This document shows positions 60,491 to 64,000 of a DNA stretch of 64,000 nt, in pieces. Within the stretch, counting starts at the first letter, position 1. Each line of letters starts with the position of its first letter. The DNA lies in assembly GCA_031308135.1 (NCBI GenBank), contig JAHLJT010000631.1, forward strand, positions 3,449,371 through 3,513,370. Reading direction: 5' to 3'. The DNA comes from Acheta domesticus (lineage: Eukaryota; Arthropoda; Insecta; Orthoptera; Gryllidae). The notes beneath the pieces are model-generated. The model ran no database searches and was not told where the DNA came from. It was given only the letters and a program-made list of their open reading frames with translations. The translations under genes and the position numbers were made by a program.

Positions 60491-60732
60491 CCCCTCCACA
60501 GTACCCTCTGCGGATGCCGGAATTTATTTGCTAAACTGGTTTACAAGTAAGCTACTGCCTCGTGGCTTAAGCAGCTGAAAGAGATCTTTCTTAATAATTA
60601 ACTATAATTAACTAAAACTAACTTAATTTTAGCTTAAATCTAATTTATTAGTTATTACGAGGCACTTTGGCATACCTAATTTTAAAAAAATATAAAAAAG
60701 TTTAATAATATAATAAATATCTACTACTTATT
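60491..60732 (-). mobile_element. Family B 5'-truncated copy, block 2
   Basis: Counterpart of 31942-32170, with one extra A in the A run near 60685. Confidence 0.65.
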
Positions 60733-61171
60733 AAATTAATACTCTTGCAACAGCCTACTTTTCAATTAGCATACCGCTACAGATTAGACTATGAGATCCC
60801 GTCGTAAGTTCCTTTCAGCTTCTTTGTGGTTTGAGATAACGACAGGAAGTCCATTATGGCTTCACTTATTTCTGCTATTAATTCTTATTATTTATTGGCT
60901 AAATCACGTATATTCCTCATTCCCACAGTCAGATGTTCTGCTACTCCATGTCGTTTGTCATTTGATCTCGCTTTAGTCATTTCCTTAGCCGCAGATGGTC
61001 AGCTAAATCTCATGAGTGATCCTGTAGTCCTGTAATCTCTGGCCGCGTTCCTCTGGATTGAGAAAATATCTGAGCGATTCTGAAAATTCTCAATTTTGTG
61101 CTCATTTTCACAGAGCATATTAACAAACAAAATGAACATATTAACGACGTGAGTGATATATAATAGTTATT

Positions 61172-61296
61172 TACGATATCAGTATCGTAACACATCTTAT
61201 TACAATACGAGATTGGAAAATTATCAAACGAGCGACGATAGGAGCGAGTATTCGATCGAGTATTGTAATAAGATGTTATGATACGTATATCGTTCA
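61172..61296. repeat. Long inverted repeat, block 2
   Basis: Counterpart of 32621-32745, one A shorter in the left arm. Confidence 0.65.
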
Positions 61297-61492
61297 ACGT
61301 TTTATCCACTTTGTAAAATCTCAAATATCTGAAATATTGACTATTTTTCTTCTGAGAAATGTGGTCAACTTACGTGACATATTTTGTTGATCGAGGTTAG
61401 TGGGAGGCCATGGATGATTTCAGCATTAAAGACAAAAGAACGAGAAAAGGATTGTATAGAGAAAAAATGTTTCCGATATTTCTGAAATAAAT

Positions 61493-62208
61493 ATGCTGGC
61501 ATATTTCACTTTTAAAGCAGAAAAAGAGAATCCCAGTTCAATGAGGTGTCACTACTCCATGCTACGAAGCACAATTCAGTCAATAAAAATATTGATAAAA
61601 GTAAGTATACGCAATTGGTCGCGTTGCTTAAGAGACAAAATGACGGATATGTGCCCAAGAAATCGTGAATTTTGCAAAACAAGATATCCATAGATTTTTA
61701 CTGAAGGCAGGTGACGATCATTATTTAATGTTGAAGGTAACATTAATTGCAGGGATATTTTGAGCTTGTCGAAGAGAATAAATGAAAAATACGACGGTAA
61801 AAGATGTAGGTGATATGCTATGATATTTTTTTAAAATTAAGGTTTCAAATTCGAAAACTAAGAATATGAGAGAATTTGTTATCACGAGAGGCAATGGCGA
61901 AGGATTTCACTGTTTAGAGACATTGAAAAAATACATTAGAATTCGCCCTTTTAACAACCAATCATGATCGCTTTTTTATAAATTACAAAAATGGGAAATG
62001 CACAATACAACCTATTGGCATTAACACATTTGGGGCCATTCCTAAACTTATCTGTACGTATCTTTGACTAAAATATCCTGAAGTTTTAACTAAACATTGC
62101 TTTCGAAGATCATCTGTTTCTTTGCTAGCTGACTTGGGTGCTAGTATATATTCGTTCACAAGATACGGAGGATGGAAGTCCAGTTCGATGTTCAACTGCG
62201 GGAATTAA
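61493..62208 (+). pseudogene. Tyrosine recombinase (Crypton-like) relic, copy 2
   Basis: Same relic as at 32941-33654, but with a better kept frame. The N-terminal part is continuous from 'FKAEKENPSS' through 'HYSMLRSTIQ' (61493-61580). The central part is continuous from 'RFFINYKNGKC' through 'GINTFGAIPKL' (about 61968-62050), where copy 1 lacks bases. H-x-x-R begins at 62095. A stop still separates the central and C-terminal pieces, and the final catalytic Tyr region is absent, so it is dead in both versions. Confidence 0.7.
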
Positions 62209-62489
62209 TTTAAATAATTGTACAAATGTAATCAATGTTTATAATAAATAGATGTTCTTTGAAGTGTTGACTTTTGTTAATAGTAGGCCTTGGAATATTA
62301 CGACACTGATTGCTCTAATAACGTCTATTAGGACACTCTTTTCACTTTTCTAATGTTTCACGTTAAAACATCAAAGTGGATAACGAAAATTACACTTATG
62401 TATTTTTTTTAAATCCAAATAATACATCAAAATAACGTTGATGTATACTGCGCATGTAAGTACCTTACCACAAAAAGTGTAAAGAAAAC

Positions 62490-63160
62490 AATGGAGCCGT
62501 TTTTGAGAAAATCATATATTTCAGATTTTATTTTCAAAATTTATTGCTTTTTTGAAATAAATTGTCCTCATTAAAATATTAATTTTGATGAACAGGTTTT
62601 ACTCAGAAAAACCTGGCTTCAATACTGTAGTTCTATGAAGACGATGAAAGAAATTTGAACTTTTGGATTTTTCCAAAATTCAAATATTTCAGCGAAACTG
62701 AAACATGCGCCGTTTTGAGTAATAATTTTGGGTAATTTTTGAGAAAAATTTGAAAATGTCCTTGAGGCTTCGGGTGAAGTACCCCCAAAATTTAAAAAAA
62801 ACGCTTTCAAACTTAAGGGGCCGCGACCTGAGTCAGATTGGCTGGGAAATATCAATTAAAAAAAAACTATCAAACAGTATCGGGGCAAATAACACTGTCA
62901 CAAGGGTCCCGTTAGAACCTATCACAGCTACCCTCGAGGGACATTTACATGCATTATTGTTATATCAGGTTGTGTTGTCTTTTATGTAAACAAAACAAAA
63001 TAGAATTGTAGCTTAAACAGTCTGTTTTTTTAGTGATTCTGAGTAGTTGAATCTACCTGCAATAAGCGTTTTTCAGACGAATAATCACCGATTTTCGAGG
63101 CACAATTATAATACTTTCTCTACTTACGAAGTAAGCAGAAAGGGGAACTAATGTAACAAT
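62490..63160 (+). repeat. Family A repeat, block 2
   Basis: Counterpart of 33930-34600, with small indels near 62520, 62635, 62745 and 62980. Confidence 0.65.
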
Positions 63161-63367
63161 ACCTTTAGGAGTCAAAATTGAAGGAAATTAAAAATCTCCA
63201 ATGTTGGTATTTCCATGCATTTTTTAAAAGATACATTCATATAAAATAGTCCAATAAGCAGTTGTGGTACTACAAATCTTAGTAGATGGATTATGATCTA
63301 CGCGTTTTTATTATTTATCAAGCATTCTGCGAATGATGTGAGATGCACAAAAGAGTGACCATTTTTT

Positions 63368-63773
63368 GCACTAGATGATCATGCTCTCATCTTCACACAG
63401 ACGTTTTGGATTTCTCCAAAGATAGTAAGGTAGTTCTGGTATCATTTACTCCACACACCAGACATACTACCACCCTTAAATGTGTCAATATATGGTCCAT
63501 TAAAAAACTTGTAAGAATACGTGAGCTCTGGATGAACTAAACCTATTAGGGAGCTGTGTGTGGGTGGAGGAAATCACATCGTGGAAGCACTGCTGCAATT
63601 TACATTCTAGGTATTGTCTAATACAGCGGCATTAGTCTATCTGCTGTTGCTCCTCCAAAGAATATCCAATCACGATTTCGAGCCACTGGAATTAGTTTAA
63701 TAGGAATGATTTTATATAGGAAGACTTTCTATGCTCCTCGGACCCAAATCGTCCGCTTTTGGAAGACAATGAA
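63368..63773 (+). pseudogene. pogo-like transposase relic, block 2
   Basis: Counterpart of 34810-35215. It lacks two bases near 63727 and has one extra A near 63505 relative to copy 1. Confidence 0.65.
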
Positions 63774-64000
63774 GATATTGAAGTCAACCAAACATAAATT
63801 ACTTCATATCATGCTATTAATGAACCAAGCTGTTCGATGCAAAATCTATTCACTAGTGGTGCTGTAGGATAGCCTTCAGCATTAGTTCGAGCTGCTAGTG
63901 ACCGAGAATGCAGTAGCGCTATTTCTAATGTACTCTTAGATAGTGGGTTGCCTACGTCAGGAGTTAGTTGGACTTCTTCCCAAAGGAGAACGTCAAAGGA

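Larger units (their letters stand above)
51343..64000 (+). repeat. 12.66-kb duplicated block, copy 2
   Basis: Direct copy of 22785-35445, net three bases shorter, running to the window end, so its true right limit is unseen. Differences are homopolymer indels plus a few small indels clustered at 61540-62030, where copy 2 keeps a better reading frame of the recombinase relic. It starts right of an RLE LINE and a scaffold gap. Elements without a separate entry below correspond one-to-one to those of copy 1. Confidence 0.95.

Overview
This window looks like non-genic, repeat-dominated DNA from a large arthropod (probably insect) genome. It is AT-rich with scattered GC/CpG-rich islands. It carries animal mobile-element relics: a Tc1-like transposon, an R1-type LINE, a restriction-like-endonuclease (RLE) LINE, a pogo-like transposase, a tyrosine-recombinase (Crypton-like) fragment, a THAP domain fragment, a tRNA-derived SINE, and a hAT-like MITE. 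I found no intact host gene, no tRNA or rRNA gene and no CRISPR array. Species cannot be fixed from this sequence.

Layout. 1-6 kb: a 170-bp tandem duplication, possible LTR-leader motifs, a dead Tc1-like transposon with 20-bp terminal inverted repeats (2701-3963), and the first copy of an unclassified AT-rich repeat ('family A'). 6-22 kb: mostly anonymous AT-rich DNA, more family A copies, an RLE-LINE fossil (about 14.06 kb), and GC-rich islands at 9.4 and 17 kb. 21.9-35.4 kb: a cluster of copies of a second unclassified family ('family B', 3' ends with AATAAA and A-rich tails), a (TAA)19 microsatellite, and THAP, hAT-MITE, tyrosine-recombinase and pogo relics. 35.4-49 kb: anonymous DNA, two SINE copies, a 1.1-kb CpG island (42.1-43.2 kb), and a trinucleotide microsatellite split by a 5'-truncated R1-type LINE with a 14-bp target-site duplication. 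49,022-50,021: an assembly gap of exactly 1000 N. 50.0-51.3 kb: the 3' part of an RLE-type LINE. 51.3-64 kb: a second, nearly identical copy of 22,785-35,445.

Main result. The 12.66-kb block 22,785-35,445 recurs in direct orientation at 51,343-64,000. The differences I could see are almost all one-base homopolymer length changes, and the block begins exactly at a TAA microsatellite. In the first copy that site is (TAA)19 with no insertion; in the second it is (TAA)4 joined to the 3' end of the RLE-type LINE, just after a scaffold gap. The simplest reading is one locus assembled twice (a retained haplotig), with the second version carrying a LINE insertion in the TAA repeat. No cooperating gene system is visible; the gene-like pieces are broken mobile-element parts.
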